From the NCBI GenBank assembly GCA_030770545.1, contig CM061098.1:3796501-3860500 (forward strand): a stretch of 64,000 nt of DNA. Direction: 5' to 3'. Below the pieces are notes generated by a model. The model did not search any database, was not told the origin of the DNA, and saw nothing but the letters and a program-made list of their open reading frames with translations. This DNA is from Macropodus opercularis. Taxonomy: Eukaryota; Chordata; Actinopteri; Anabantiformes; Osphronemidae. The translations under genes and the position numbers were made by a program. Every line of letters begins with the position of its first letter. Position 1 is the stretch's first letter. Shown here one piece after another: positions 11,411 to 24,155 of the stretch.

Positions 11411-14400
11411 AAAAACTGCAACAGGAGCGGCTTTTGAAGCGTTTGACCTGGTTTTTCTGTCAACTGTGAGCGGTGGTATTTCTCCTGTGAAGGATCCTCA
11501 ACTTCAGCCTGAGTGAAAAGGTTCCCAGTGGTTCAAAGAAGGAAGATTTGCTCACTCGTTTGACCAAGATGAACATTTATGTAAATTATGAGCCAATAGG
11601 ATCAGAAGAGCTGAGGTATAATTTAAAAAAGATTTTTAAAGCAAACCAAACTTATTTATGAAGATTTTTATTTGAAATGTATAAACCAAAACAAAGGGTT
11701 GGGTTATACGTAAAAAATGTGAAACGTGTTGTATCATCATTGCTAGAAAACTTTATGCTTGTCTTTCACAGGCGAGTTTCTTGTACAGCATCCATCAGTG
11801 AAAGTGGATTTGCAGGAAAAGCTTCTGGTCTAAAGCAGGTTCCAGACGCCATCTACTGGCTGCTCACACTGCTCCCACATCCAGCTCAAACTGCTTCAGT
11901 AAGTCAAGGTGTCACGCTGGTTTTATAGATACTGAGAACTCGAGAACATTAACAACGGGGATATTCGAGTAGAAATATTAGTTGCACAGTTTTTGTTAAC
12001 AATTTATAAACCAAAGTAACTTTCGGAAGTAAACTGATGTGGAAAATGAATTAAATTGCTCTCAGCACAGCTCAGAAGAAAACAGCGAAGCTAAAAAGCT
12101 AAAACCGAAATTACCTAAACAAGAAAAAGTGCATTTGTTCAAACAAGTCCAACTAAAAACCACACAGTTTACAATTCCGCTCAGGACTCAATCAATTTCC
12201 ATCCCCAGCTGTTTCAGTGCAGGCTCATAAGATTTGGAGGCTGAAAGTACAGACACATAGCAGCTGAGCACCATCCTGTCTGTGACTTAACCATGTGACC
12301 CCGCGGCCTGTCTACCCAGATGGCCGCGTTGCTGTCTGCCTGCCTGTCTGTGAGCCTCCCTGCCCGTCTCCCTCTCTCTGACAGCTCGCTGAGCGCCTCT
12401 GCTAACCAGCACCCAAATATCCACTGCAGCATGTGAGGGGTTAAAGGGCGATTGATTGTTTATTGAAGAAAGCTCTCGATGTCTGAAAATGTACCAATTG
12501 TTCTGGAATATAACACATTGTTTCTAGAAAGTAAGACACAGACTCATACCTCGAACAAAACAGCTACCTAAGGCAAATGCTTCCTATATTATTAAGTACT
12601 TCACGTAAAGCCAGTAAAACCATTGGGTTGTTTTGTTCGTTGTTTCTGCGTCTCGCGGCCTCCTCAGGTGGGTGAACTCCTTACTTCAGTGCGCGCAGAC
12701 CACGCCCCGACATGGAGGATCTCCTCCGAGTCGTGTTTTTATCGTTTCTGGACTTAAGTGTAGGCCACTTAACTATCTGAGCTTTCGTAGTGATCATCCC
12801 ATTTATCTGGGATTATTGCAGTGAATTTACTGTTTGGTCTTCTTCCAGGCCTAAAATGTCAAGTCCAAAGTCATGTATGCAGTAGCTTTATTCAGTAAGA
12901 CCTTCACAGATCCATCCAAAGCTGGTAGCAGTTGATCTTTGGATAGAGCATGAAATAAATAAATCCTCTTTAGCAGATCAATATTCATCCTATTTAATGC
13001 TGGATGTGAAACTGCTGGATTTGAGGTGGTAATGCTGATGTACAGCTAATCGTTGGGAAATAAGCAGCGGGGCTTTGCCATTCTCCAGCACATAGTTTAA
13101 ACAGAAAGACAGATGAGTAAATTCCGATTGTCGGGCAGTAAAACAGAACCTGGTAGTGATTACTTGTAATTTAGACCTTCCGATTAATTGGCAGAACTTC
13201 TCTTAGGAGGTGGACAGGATGGTGTGGAAGGAGCAGTGTTGATGAAGCAGGAAAAGGGGCCGATGACACATTTCCTGCTGCGCTTTCACAGTAATGACAC
13301 TACACTCGTGTTATTAGTTGATACCATTTGTGCAAACAGCGACAGGAGAGAGGAGTGAATGGATATAACAGAAGGGAAGTGAGCTTTCATTATTATTCTT
13401 CTTACTCCCTGCGAGAACAAGCGAGAGGACGTGACCTCCGGCTGGATCGGATTCTGGCAGAAGGGAGGAATCGACTCTTCCTCCGTGTGTAAATTCACCC
13501 TATGGTGACGGCACTAAAGCACCTGTGACGGGGTGTGACAGCAGAGAGCACGACGGACTCTGAACGAGTTGGGGCTGATACGTTCGCAGCACATCCAGTA
13601 CGGCCGGTTCCCAGAGCAGAACATCCAGGAAAGCACCAGAACCTGACCAGTGGAATTTACGACTGAGCTTTCTGTTCCCTGTAGTGACGCCGCGCTCACG
13701 GAGACTCTCGGCCCCTTCTGGCCGCTGATTTACGTCACATGTACTGTGACTTGAGGGCTGGAGTCTTCAGACCGATTCTGCACAGTCCTCTGTCTTAATT
13801 TAGCAGGACTGCACAGCAAACCTTGTCCCAAGACGTGACCTACAGCTCAGGACAAATGAATAAGGAAATACTCGGGAACAAACGTCCATCCACAGCCGCT
13901 GCGGTTTTTTATCTCCTGTTGAATTTTATTATGAAAAATTAAAACCTCTGCTTGTGTGTCTTGACTTCACAGCCTGCGGCAGGATAGAGAGGATTTAAAG
14001 TTTTTCCTTTAATAACAAATAGACCAAAGGATTCTTCTTGCATATTATGAGTGTTTTGATCTATTTTTCTCATGCCCACATGTTTTCCCATAAAGAACCA
14101 AAACATAAAGTATTATAATACTTCAAAGTATCAACAGAGGCTTTGGATGACTGCAGCTTTCTAGCTACCAACTTAATGTTATATATAATGAGCAAGACTG
14201 AGCTATGATTTCAAAGAGACCTTAAAACACTGTAATTATTATAGCGTTAAGGTCGTCTCTACTCCAGTGACCTAGCAGGTACGAAATGTGTCTTTCTACT
14301 GGTCCAATGATTCCCACATGGCTGTGCAGCTGACACCAATCCACAAGCAATAAATTTTTAACTGAGACCCAGCGCACCTGTGTTCGTGTGGCTGCGATCT

Positions 14401-15000
14401 TGCCGAAAAACAGAGTCAGAAAGAAAATGGAGGCTGAGTTATTGTTGTTTGGAAACTGTGGCTCAATAAATTCACTTTTGGTATTTTCAGGAGCATAAAA
14501 ATGTCTTTAGTAAAAGCAGCAACAATTATGTTGTCATTATTTTATAAGCATAATAATTTACTCTGTTATTTATAAATGTAGAATATACAGATTGTCAGAC
14601 TCTGGAATGTATTTGAACAAAAGACAAGTGATAGGTCACTGAAACTGTGCTGGAAATCAGAGATCCCAGTGCAGAGGAGGGGACGCTGAGAGGTAGACCG
14701 GCTCGGGCTCACTGCTACAAAGCTGCCGAGCCGGGATGTTTACCAAGGATTTTTGGCTCACCGAGCTGAAGGGCTGTGAGAGAAAAGAAGAAAGGAAAGA
14801 CGAAAGAGGAAGAAGATGAAAAAAGATATTTGGCATTTCTGACTTTTCCTCAACAAACACCCCAGGGCCTAAGAGTCTCATTTAAATAAACAAAACCAAG
14901 GGGGCTGGATCAATTTGTGGACAATAAGCTTTGCCTCAGGGCCCCGTGCTCTGACAAGCTTCGAAAGTGGCGCCGGACTGTGTCTCGCTGAGTCAGAGGT

Positions 15001-18000
15001 AGAAATCCCATCCTTCAACAAGTTGTTGTGAAGCAATGTTCACAGGCTTCACTGGTGGCCTCATCCACCTCTGCAGAACTTTGAAGTCAGCGGAGGCAGA
15101 CTCAGGCTGCAAACAGACGAAGCTCCACGTTCAAAATGGCCGCCTGCCACTAAGGGCGTAGGAGCGATGGAAAAAAGACGTTCTTGGCTGCGGGGAGAGC
15201 AGCTTGGACTGAAACCACCGCCTAGACCAGATGTAGGATTTAGGAAACTGACTGCAGCACCTGCAGGCTCAACCAGTCGTTCTCTGTCCTAACCCACTCC
15301 AGAGGTCATGACCCCTGTTCAGAGGTAATTTCATCAGGTTACCACACGCTGATCCAACCGTTTGGTACAATAAAGTCACTGTTCTTGAGTCTTTGTGGTT
15401 TGTAGTTCCAGGGCATGACCAGCAGAGGGCAGACACGATACAAACAAACTCCACAAGACCAGACGCTGCAGTGAACAAACATTACGTTTATTTTTTTACT
15501 GCACTAAATTCATCATTTCAAACGTTTTGTCAGAAATATTTGTCTTTGTCTTCAATTTATGCAAAAAACAACTACCTGCAAAATGCAGAAAGAAATTCTC
15601 ATTGATTATGTTTTTAAAACTGGAAGAAGTGAGTCAAGGTGCTAAATTTGGGATCTTATTGGATCTGTACCTTTGTTGCACAGGTCTAAGACAACAAAGC
15701 TGTCATGTGTCCTCTACACCACTAGAGACTGAACTGCGTCCACAGATGCTGTTGTCTTACCCAAAAGAGAAGGATCCGAGTTGAACATGCCAACCTGCTC
15801 AGCGTGGAGGCTTTTCGACATGCTCGTAATTATGAACAATATTTTTGAAACAACTCTTATATTCCTGTGTTTCAGACCTCGTTGAGGACATGTACTGTAC
15901 TGTACAGTCCATAAAGCCGAGCCAGTCTGATGCATCTCCAGCAGGATTCAGCAGAAACGTCCCAGCCTACTCACAACAGATTTAACACACCGCAGCAAGA
16001 TTGTAGAGATAAAACAGCCTGTGGACACAGGTCCAAGCGTATCTGGTGGAAAGACAGCAACCGCGAGGAATCAGTGGAGAAGCTGTCTTCCCTTGCCTTA
16101 ATGTTCCCATATGCCTCCTGTTGATTTACCAGTCAACCCATCAATAACTCTGGTTAGTCTGCCCAAGTCATAACGTCAGAGCCACCGTGTTTGACCGATG
16201 ACGTGCAGTTCTTTCTCTTCCTGCACGCTTTGCTCTTTCCGTGTTGGATTTTTGTTTCTTCTGGTTTTTGCAAACCTGGCTTTTTTGGTTTGCATCAGTA
16301 AAGTGTTCAGTGCAGTCCTGAGGTTTTTACTGGTTCTTTAAGATTTAAGAGCCATTATTAATGTCTTTAGTCACGCGGACACTTCTTTAGCCTTAACAGC
16401 AAAATGTGTGTAGTCTGGTCTGCATGTTTGGAACAGCTGATCTCGGTGTAGTGTAGCGTATTCATTAGCTTTAGTAAACATCTTGGTTCATTGTGTTGGT
16501 ACATTAAACCTTTACTGTTTGCTGGACCAGGAGGATATTGGTGGATATTAACATTTTCCATTTCACAAACTATGCTGCAGATCTAATTTCTAGAATGACT
16601 CATGACATCGTGTTTTTGAAATCTTGCATATGTCAATTCGTCTTTGTTTTCCTGACCTTAAATGTGATTTGCGCTGTAGCAGCTGGAATTGTCTCAAAGG
16701 TAAGCGCGACCCAGTGCAGTGCATTTCGGATGTGGGTCAGGGAGAGGGCAGCCATGTTTATGCTGCGCAGCATTTTGCGAGACATTTTAATCCCCTGAAC
16801 GGAGCTGATGGCCCAGTCATTTCTGTTATCTGTTCGCATTTGATTTAAACAAAACAAAAATGTACAAGGCCTTTGGTTTGTCCCCTTCATTCCACACTTT
16901 TACAGGGCGGTACAGTGCGACTTGTTCCTTAGATTGTACCAGTGAACGAATTGAGACTCTTAATGTCTTTGAGCCCAGGGCTTCCTGAAATGGCCGGCTT
17001 AAACATTGTTCTGCTGTTCTCTCTCTTCCCACAGGAGACTTTCCATCCCACCCCAGACACTGAATGAGCTAGCGTAAGCCTCTCTAAGTCACTCTTAGCT
17101 CCACCGCCTCAGCTTGTGTAAGCCAATTCATGCTGAATAAGACCATGTTAATCTGGGGTTTACAACGAGACTAAGTAACTTGATTTCTATCCTCTGTTAA
17201 CCTGAATTTCTTGCGATGGCCAACTGGACTCATGGCTGGAGGGTTTTTTTGTTGTTACTGTTCCCAAGACAATGTGTTCATCTTCATCTCAAGCTCTCCT
17301 GTTGCCTAGTGTCACTCACTAGATGGATAAGACGCACAAATACTGTACAAATGAGGGGCTTTAATCCATGTTCCTGCACTTGCAGGAACTAAGTTACAGT
17401 CATTGTGTTTAAGTCACTGTTCTGGCTGTTTGTTGCTTTGGGAGACTGGACCTAATCTGGCTCATCTCTAGGACGTAAAAGCATCAAGCAAAACAAAGAG
17501 AAGTATTTTCTTGTTTAGATTCGTGGCCAGTTTACCAAAGCCTTAGAATTATTTTTTTCTTGGGGAAAACACATCTTGTGGTGCAGGTGAAGGTGTAAAT
17601 GAAAGAAAGACAAAAACTCTCAAGCGCCAACATCAAATAACAAAGTACTGCAAGAGATCTCTGAACTGTAGCATCAAATATTTGGACGATTGTTAGAGCT
17701 TATAGATAAAGTATTACGGGTATTGAAAGGCCTCTTGTGCAGTGTTAAGACACCAAAACATGTCAGCCTGCTTATCAAAGTGTCCAGACAAAACACAGAA
17801 TCGTTTCACGTGTCATTTTTACAGCTCTTTCCATATTGACACACAGCTAATCCGCACAAAGTGTTGAACATTACTCAAAGGTACATCCAAAAAGGCTGTT
17901 ATCAGAGGCCTGATGTGGAGTACAGTCAAGGAACACCCTGCTTTCAGCTCCTTATCTCGGTGCTCTTCAGTGTGGGTGAGTGTTTGGTCGAGGGAGATGC

Positions 18001-20000
18001 GGAGGGAGATGAGTGGAGCTGCACAGGGGACCGCGTCGTGTGGCGTATGGGCACCAGAGCCTCTCGCGACTGGACATTGTCAGGTGGGGTCAGCCGCAGG
18101 GCCGGCCTGCGACCTCGCCAGGAATGCATAGGTCTTATCAGCTGCAAAGGAGCTCAAGCCCCTCGAAAGAAAAGCAAATGTCTCTGTAGGAAGACACAGA
18201 TGGGTCCTGTGGGATATTTTTCTTGCCCCTTGCTCCGGCTGGCAGATTTAAAGCTATGGTGCAGATACCAAGTGACTCCAGCTGTCAGGCAGACTGTGAT
18301 TGAGGAGGTTTCCTTTTTTTATCCCTTCACCTCCTTTCTACTAATATTTTCATAGATTTATGTTACATGCTGATAATGAAAATTATTCTACTGCCAGTAG
18401 CTGCAGACCAAGCAGAGATACTGTATATAAAGTCAACAGGGACGTCTGTAATTTGAGCTTCAGTGCCACTGGTGAGTGCATAAAAGGTTCAAAAAAGGTT
18501 CTCTGACAGCAGCGCTTGGTTTGCCTGGAGGAAGCCAACTGAAATGTTGGTCACATTCATCTGATATTAGGAATATTAGCATTAGAGTCTGGCATCTCTG
18601 TCTAAATTCAGGATACAGCAAACGCAACGAGCTAAAATCAGACTAAAATGCGAGAACTTTATCTTATTTCCAGCCTCTCTTCATGTGATTCAGAGCAGAC
18701 GCCAGATGAAACTTGGAACAGTTCGAAATGCACAAAGCGCAAACAAAACTTGGTGGCAAAACAAAGTCAGTTGACACTGAGCTTGGGGTTAGTTTAAGTT
18801 TATTTCTTGATGACAACTACAGCTGTGAAGATACCAAACTTAGACTGCTGCTCTCTCCTCATCCTGAAATCCTTTGATCTGTGTTCTCCTCTTCTCCTTG
18901 GCGAAATTAGCCAATCAAACACCTTGAAAGGGTGAGTGATGGGGGTGGGATGAATCAATTACGGCAGTGATGACGGAGGCCCTTCCCACAAACAGCCAAG
19001 TCACTAAGTCACAGACTTGTTGCTCAACGGGAAGCAAGTGCTGAGGGGATTAGCGCTGCAGCAAATAGGCACAAGGGCCAACATGGCCGGGGCTCTGACC
19101 CCACATGAGGGGGAGGCGTATCTCCATAGGAACCTCATAAAGACAGGCCATTGGGTGGTAGAGGAAGTCCCCACACGCTGAGCTGATCAGCAGCTTTGCC
19201 TTGTAAAGATTGTCATGATGAAGCCGCTGGGTGGTCATGACCCCGTCTCTATGGCAGTGAAGGGCTAACAAATCAAAACGAAATCCCCCAGCTAACGGAG
19301 AGCTGACTTATATATAGACTCGGTCTGTTCGCTTCCTTACAGTCAATGGAATAAAACAAAGCGTGTGTGATCCCTAACAAACTTTTTCAAGGCACAAATA
19401 CGTGCTGGACGCGCGGTGGACTGACATGATGTGGAATTATTATTTGAGCCTGTGAGGTCATCACGTCTGCATGACTAGTGTGATTAGACTGGAGTCCTGC
19501 TCTACTAAACAGAAAAGACGTAAAAACAGGCCGCGCTGTGTTAGAGTTTGCTAAAGATGATACCATCTAAAACAAAAGCAGCAACCTGCAGCAGAACCAG
19601 ACTCGGACTGGGCGGATGAGTCAAAGCTACGAAGAAGAGAGAGGAACAACCAAAAGGGCTGAACCTGTCACAGCTGTTAATTTCATACTAATGCTTTCCA
19701 TTAAAAGGTCCTTTTCAAATGCTTTTCACACATGACTGAATGCGTCACAGAGTCATCGGTGGATCCAGCAGATTTAACATATGAGAGTCTAAAAATCTGT
19801 TTTAATGGAGAGACTTCGTGGAAAGTTTCTCTTCCTTTCTGCCAAAAAACCTGCAGATCTGTCCGTGTTTGTTAATACTTCTGCTTTTCATTAGGTTTTT
19901 TTTTTTGCTGTCCAGGTTCTTCGGTCTCTGAAGAAAATTAAATCAGTAATGTTATTCTCAGTTGAATTCGTTATTTACGTGGCTATCTGAGAGTTTTATG
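15001..20000. other. Gene desert segment 4, no gene seen
   Basis: No coding exon recognised. A 164-codon open frame at 17861-18355 has no recognisable domain or splice context and is treated as chance. The segment holds a perfect CTCF-core match at 15419-15432 (listed separately). No transposon-like structure is visible. Confidence 0.6.
15419..15432 (+). promoter_or_regulatory. CTCF-like site, forward orientation
   Basis: CCAGCAGAGGGCAG fits the vertebrate CTCF core (CCASYAGRKGGC plus RS) at every position. It is oriented forward, towards the three reverse-oriented CTCF-like motifs at 41.2, 42.7 and 48.5 kb. Motif only; occupancy is unknown. Confidence 0.4.
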
Positions 20001-20479
20001 TGCGATGTCTGAGTGTTGGATAGAAAAATAACAGATGTTAAATCATACACGGTTGAAATCAAACTGTATATACATAAATACCACTTTATGTGACTCCCTG
20101 TGTAAACAGCTCACATTTCATCCCATGTTGTTTTCACACCGACAACAAATTACACCAGACAACATACCCATCACAAGGACTCTAAACAAATTGCCACCTA
20201 GCTGACCTCAGGAGACAGAACATCTAAACACGTGCAGAGATGTGTATATTACACATGCAGACACACATTCTCCCGCGCTCTAATGGCCATTACAGAGATA
20301 GATTAGAGCAAAGAATGCTCGGGTGGAAGCTTTTTATGTTCCAATTAACGTGCAACTGAAAACCCAGCAGCGCTGCACAGTAGACGCAGATGCAGATGCA
20401 GAACATTGTTGGGAGAGAAAGCTATTAAAGTGGTTCATAAATTAATGAAACACTGATGCCAAAAGCAAAATGAAATATT

Positions 20480-20497
20480 CAGAAGAAGCTTCTTCTG
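20480..20497. repeat. 18-bp perfect palindrome, heat-shock-element-like
   Basis: CAGAAGAAGCTTCTTCTG is its own reverse complement. Its centre contains aGAAgcTTCt, the inverted GAA/TTC pair that forms the core of a heat-shock element. It may be an HSF site or simply a chance palindrome; the nearest annotated gene is about 28 kb away. Confidence 0.5.
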
Positions 20498-20826
20498 CCT
20501 TGTTCTCTTTCACAATAATGACGAATTAAACGTCTGATTCAGTCTAAAAAGGTTCTGTGTGCTTTGGATGGGCTGGTGCCGCGGGTCCCGCTGAACCAGG
20601 GGTCTGAGCGATGAGCTGCAGAAGCGCCACGTATCGTCTCAGCCGAGTCCAGCCGGGCCTCATGTGTGACTGAGTGGGTGCTAGAACGCCGAGCAGAGAA
20701 GTGCTGGGTCACAGTAAAGGTTAACAAAATCAAGGCGGGGAATTTACGAGCGTCCGTGCTTCACGAGCGATGTCGCCAGCGGTAAGGGAGGGGGGGTGTA
20801 AAAGATGAGGGTGGATGAGAGGATTA

Positions 20827-20842
20827 TGTGTGTGTGTGTGTG
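20827..20842. repeat. (TG)8 microsatellite
   Basis: Sixteen bases of pure TG repeat followed by TGCG. Simple repeat only. Confidence 0.9.
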
Positions 20843-23800
20843 CGTTAGGTGGTGGGATCCTCACCTACTTTACAAGCCATATATTGTGACAGAATGATGA
20901 GGGTCCTTCACTGTTTGCGCTGTTGGACAGTAACCGAACTGAAGCAGCCTGAGCTGAGGCAGTGTGGATTCTTTACACACGCCATCAGTGTCACCTCATT
21001 TTTGTCACAGTTTATCCACATCTCTCAGAGGTTCTGCACTGCACTAAGGATCTTCTTCACAGTTGGCCTCATGCATGCAAATCACGTGACAACCAGACGA
21101 CTGCTAACTTTCTGTTCATTTCTACGTACCCTTTATCAGTCATTGTTAAACTTAACATACGTGGTGACATTATGCGTTTTAGTCTTCCTGTATGGTAACA
21201 AACATTGCTCAGGACTGAGGTTCTCCGTGTTCATTCTCTATCCATCATCTCTACTGTTCGATCACAATGACCACACATGACCGATTCTCACTGAAGCGAT
21301 GCCTGGCCTGTGTTTTGTGTCTGGAGGTGGATCAGGGCCCGTAGACTTGAAGACAACCTAGCGATAGGAGTGGTTTGAGGTAAACTCTCTGATAGCTCCA
21401 GATTGTCTGGAAGAGGTTGTGCTTTTCGATTGGCTCCTGTAGCAGCATGTGGTGTAAAGTTTGATCCCCTGCACTGATTTCAGCGCTAATGCTGTTATTC
21501 TACTCATGATCAAAGTAGCAACAGATGAAATAAGCGGTTTCCAACCTAGTGCATGTCTGTGGGTTGACCGTGCGTGTTTAACTTAGCATCACATTCTGGC
21601 ACCTTGACTGCTTTACTTGCTGGCGTGTTTTTGTCCTCGCCACATGTGAGGACATTTATCATTTTCACATATAATAACACAGGGCATTAAATTTCCCTTT
21701 CTTATTTTTACAAAGCTACCGCGGAGCTTAGCGCGCAACGGGCATCCGTCTGCCTGCTCGTCCCGCCAACTGCGGTGCTGACGGCTGGTCTAATTCAGGC
21801 GATAGTTTGAGTTTCCAAAAAGCCGTGGGGGAGAGTCTGCGGCTGATGGCTCCACCCTGGGCTGAGCACCATCCATCTCTTCCCTTTTCCTGTCGCCCGC
21901 CGCCCCTCCGCCGAGCGCCGCCCCACTTGAGATCCATTCGGAGAGCATATTTGCCAGATGACAGTGTGTTCTGTGTACCATCTATTATGGCTAAGGCAGA
22001 TACATTGTCACAGGGAGTCTCTCATGCTGGCATAAATCCACGGTCAACAGTAAGTCTAGGTCAAGTGATTTATTCATGGGGGCATGCACGACCATCCGTG
22101 CGCTCTTCTCCTCTACAGACACATAGAAGCATGTTAAAACACACATCTGCCATGCAACTGCCCCGGGCAAACTGTGGAAACCTGTTACTGTATTCACAAG
22201 AGCCGTAATGGGAGTCTTGTTTAAAGTACAGAGGAATCTGGTCAAAGTCTGGCGGAGGTCACCGCTTGAGGAAATGCAGAGCCCGAGGGAGTGAGCGCTA
22301 GCAGGAGGTGGTACAGCGTGAATCTCACAGACACACTTCCACTCACGAACCGAACGCACGCATGCAGCGCAGCGGAGAGCCGTGCCCGGACGGGGGAAGA
22401 TGAAGTGCTAAGTGAGTTGACTGTACTTGACCGTAATCTCTCTATGAGAATTGAGGAGATGCAGCGTGCGTCTCGGAGGCTGTGGTGATACTTGCACGAT
22501 ACGATATTTCAGGGAGAGACATCTCACTTGAGTCGATCTCAAGGCCACAGTAAGAACCACTTTAAGAACACGTGCAGCGCAATCAATAAAAGGTTGTTTT
22601 CCTGGGCAATAATTCACCGGCCTAATGTAAGGACTGCAGCCTGAATGTGGGCTTCTAAAATAACTAAATTGCGTCATTTCCATCATACCAGCAGACAAGT
22701 GTTATGGCAGGAACGACGCTCTGTCAAAGTCACATCACACGTGGTGAAGGACTGATCCCTCCTCTGTCAAGTCTTTGAAAAATACAACTGTCAGTGGCTT
22801 GTCTTAGCCGTAGTCCCCGTGCCCCCTGCGTTGTACATCACTGGACTTCAACAATATTGACTTCTGTTGAGGAGATTAGCTGTCAAGCTTTTATTTTGTT
22901 AAGGGATCAAGGTCCTTCATGTCCCTTCCTAAATATAACTTTACTCTTTTGCAGGTTTGAAATTGCTGCCGCAGGTGGTATTTCATTTATGAGAGCGCTC
23001 GAGACCCAGAATGCCTCGGCTTGACCGCTGGGCTTTGGAGGGATTATCTGATGAATTTGTGTTTTACAGCAGCTGTTAGTGGGAAGTTACCAGGGGTCTA
23101 AATGTGGATGTGAACGCCCTCCACCAATTGAGTGGATGTTCACTTTCATTTTTAACTTGTTGGGAAATAAATTTTAACGTTAACATCGCCTGCTTTACGT
23201 AACCAACTATGGATGCAGAAGTTTCTGATTGAGATGAGATGGAAAAACTAACACCTGGTAGAGTGACAGGGATCCTATCAAGCTACATCTAAAAATACGC
23301 GTCCTTAACCCTGTCTCACAAAGCATCAAGTAAATCTTGCGCACGTCTGCATTGATAAGAATCTCCTTCAAGACAACTATGCAACACCTCTTAGATCACT
23401 GGAGAATCAGATTTACGAGGCAGGAGGGACCACAAGTGACGACCTGATAATGCCCACCCAGACGCTTGGATTGCCACCACCATTCACAAGAGACCAGCAG
23501 ACCAGGACTAAATGAGACTGGGCTGGAAATGTCACCTGCGTGCTCAACCTTTTATGCCCTAGAGCCCTTCTCAGAACTTGTAAACTCTATCTCACGCACC
23601 TCGGAGCACTTCTATTGATGGCTTATGGCAGGATCCCACCAGCGACACCAGCCTTTCCACACTCGACTGTAAATCAAAGTGCTACCTACCTCGCAGCGCT
23701 GGACAGTGACACATGGGAAATCCCCACCGCTGCGATATACCAACAGGTCCAACAAGACCGTAAAGGTCAAAGGCTACGCTTGGCGAACTCTGTCTGGATG

Positions 23801-24050
23801 CTTGTTACATGGTTTGCAAGCAAAGAGGAAGCAGAGCACCATGACCTCTGGAGCAAGAGAAGGCTTGTTAACAAATTTAAATGATCATAAACCAGTTGGT
23901 TGTTGGGTGAAAATTGGTTTTAATAATTAATTCAGGCATCCAAAATCCTGTGTCTGATGTGTATGTGAACCAGTGTGTTGGGTGAACGACTTATAACCAG
24001 ATCAGTCAGCGAAACAACTGAAGCATTTACTGATTACATTTGTCCTGTGC

Positions 24051-24155
24051 TGACTGGAGACCTGTCCGAGCTGTACCCTGCCTCTCAGGTAGTGGCAGCT
24101 GGGATTGGCTCCAACACCCCCACGACCTTTCGGTTAGGATAATGGATGGATGGAT
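24051..24155 (+). mobile_element. Degenerate non-LTR retrotransposon/SINE 3' tail
   Basis: The order of blocks (GACTGGAGACCTGTCC, then CTGTACCCTGCCTCTC, then GCAGCTGGGATTGGCTCC, then ACCCCCACGACC, ending in ATAATGGATGGATGGAT) matches a very common fish interspersed repeat tail that ends in GATG/TGGA units. From memory this belongs to the 3' end of RTE-type (Rex3-like) LINEs or SINEs that share that tail. The copy is 5'-truncated and diverged, with no coding capacity. It is the only clear transposon remnant I can recognise in the window. Confidence 0.65.

Larger units (their letters stand above)
10001..15000. other. Gene desert segment 3, no gene seen
   Basis: No coding exon recognised. The segment contains the NKX/GATA/bicoid-type motif cluster at 10555-10700 and the inverted repeat at 11366-11410 (both listed separately). 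It also has a purine-rich tract (AG/AAG-rich with two interruptions) at about 14777-14826 and a perfect AP-1 site TGAGTCA at 14989-14995. Short AT-rich runs occur near 14100-14230 and 14500-14600. Confidence 0.6.

Noticed and set aside
17861..18355. 164-codon open frame, plus strand
   Set aside because: No recognisable domain, no family resemblance, mixed low-complexity composition and an overlapping frame on the other strand; treated as chance.
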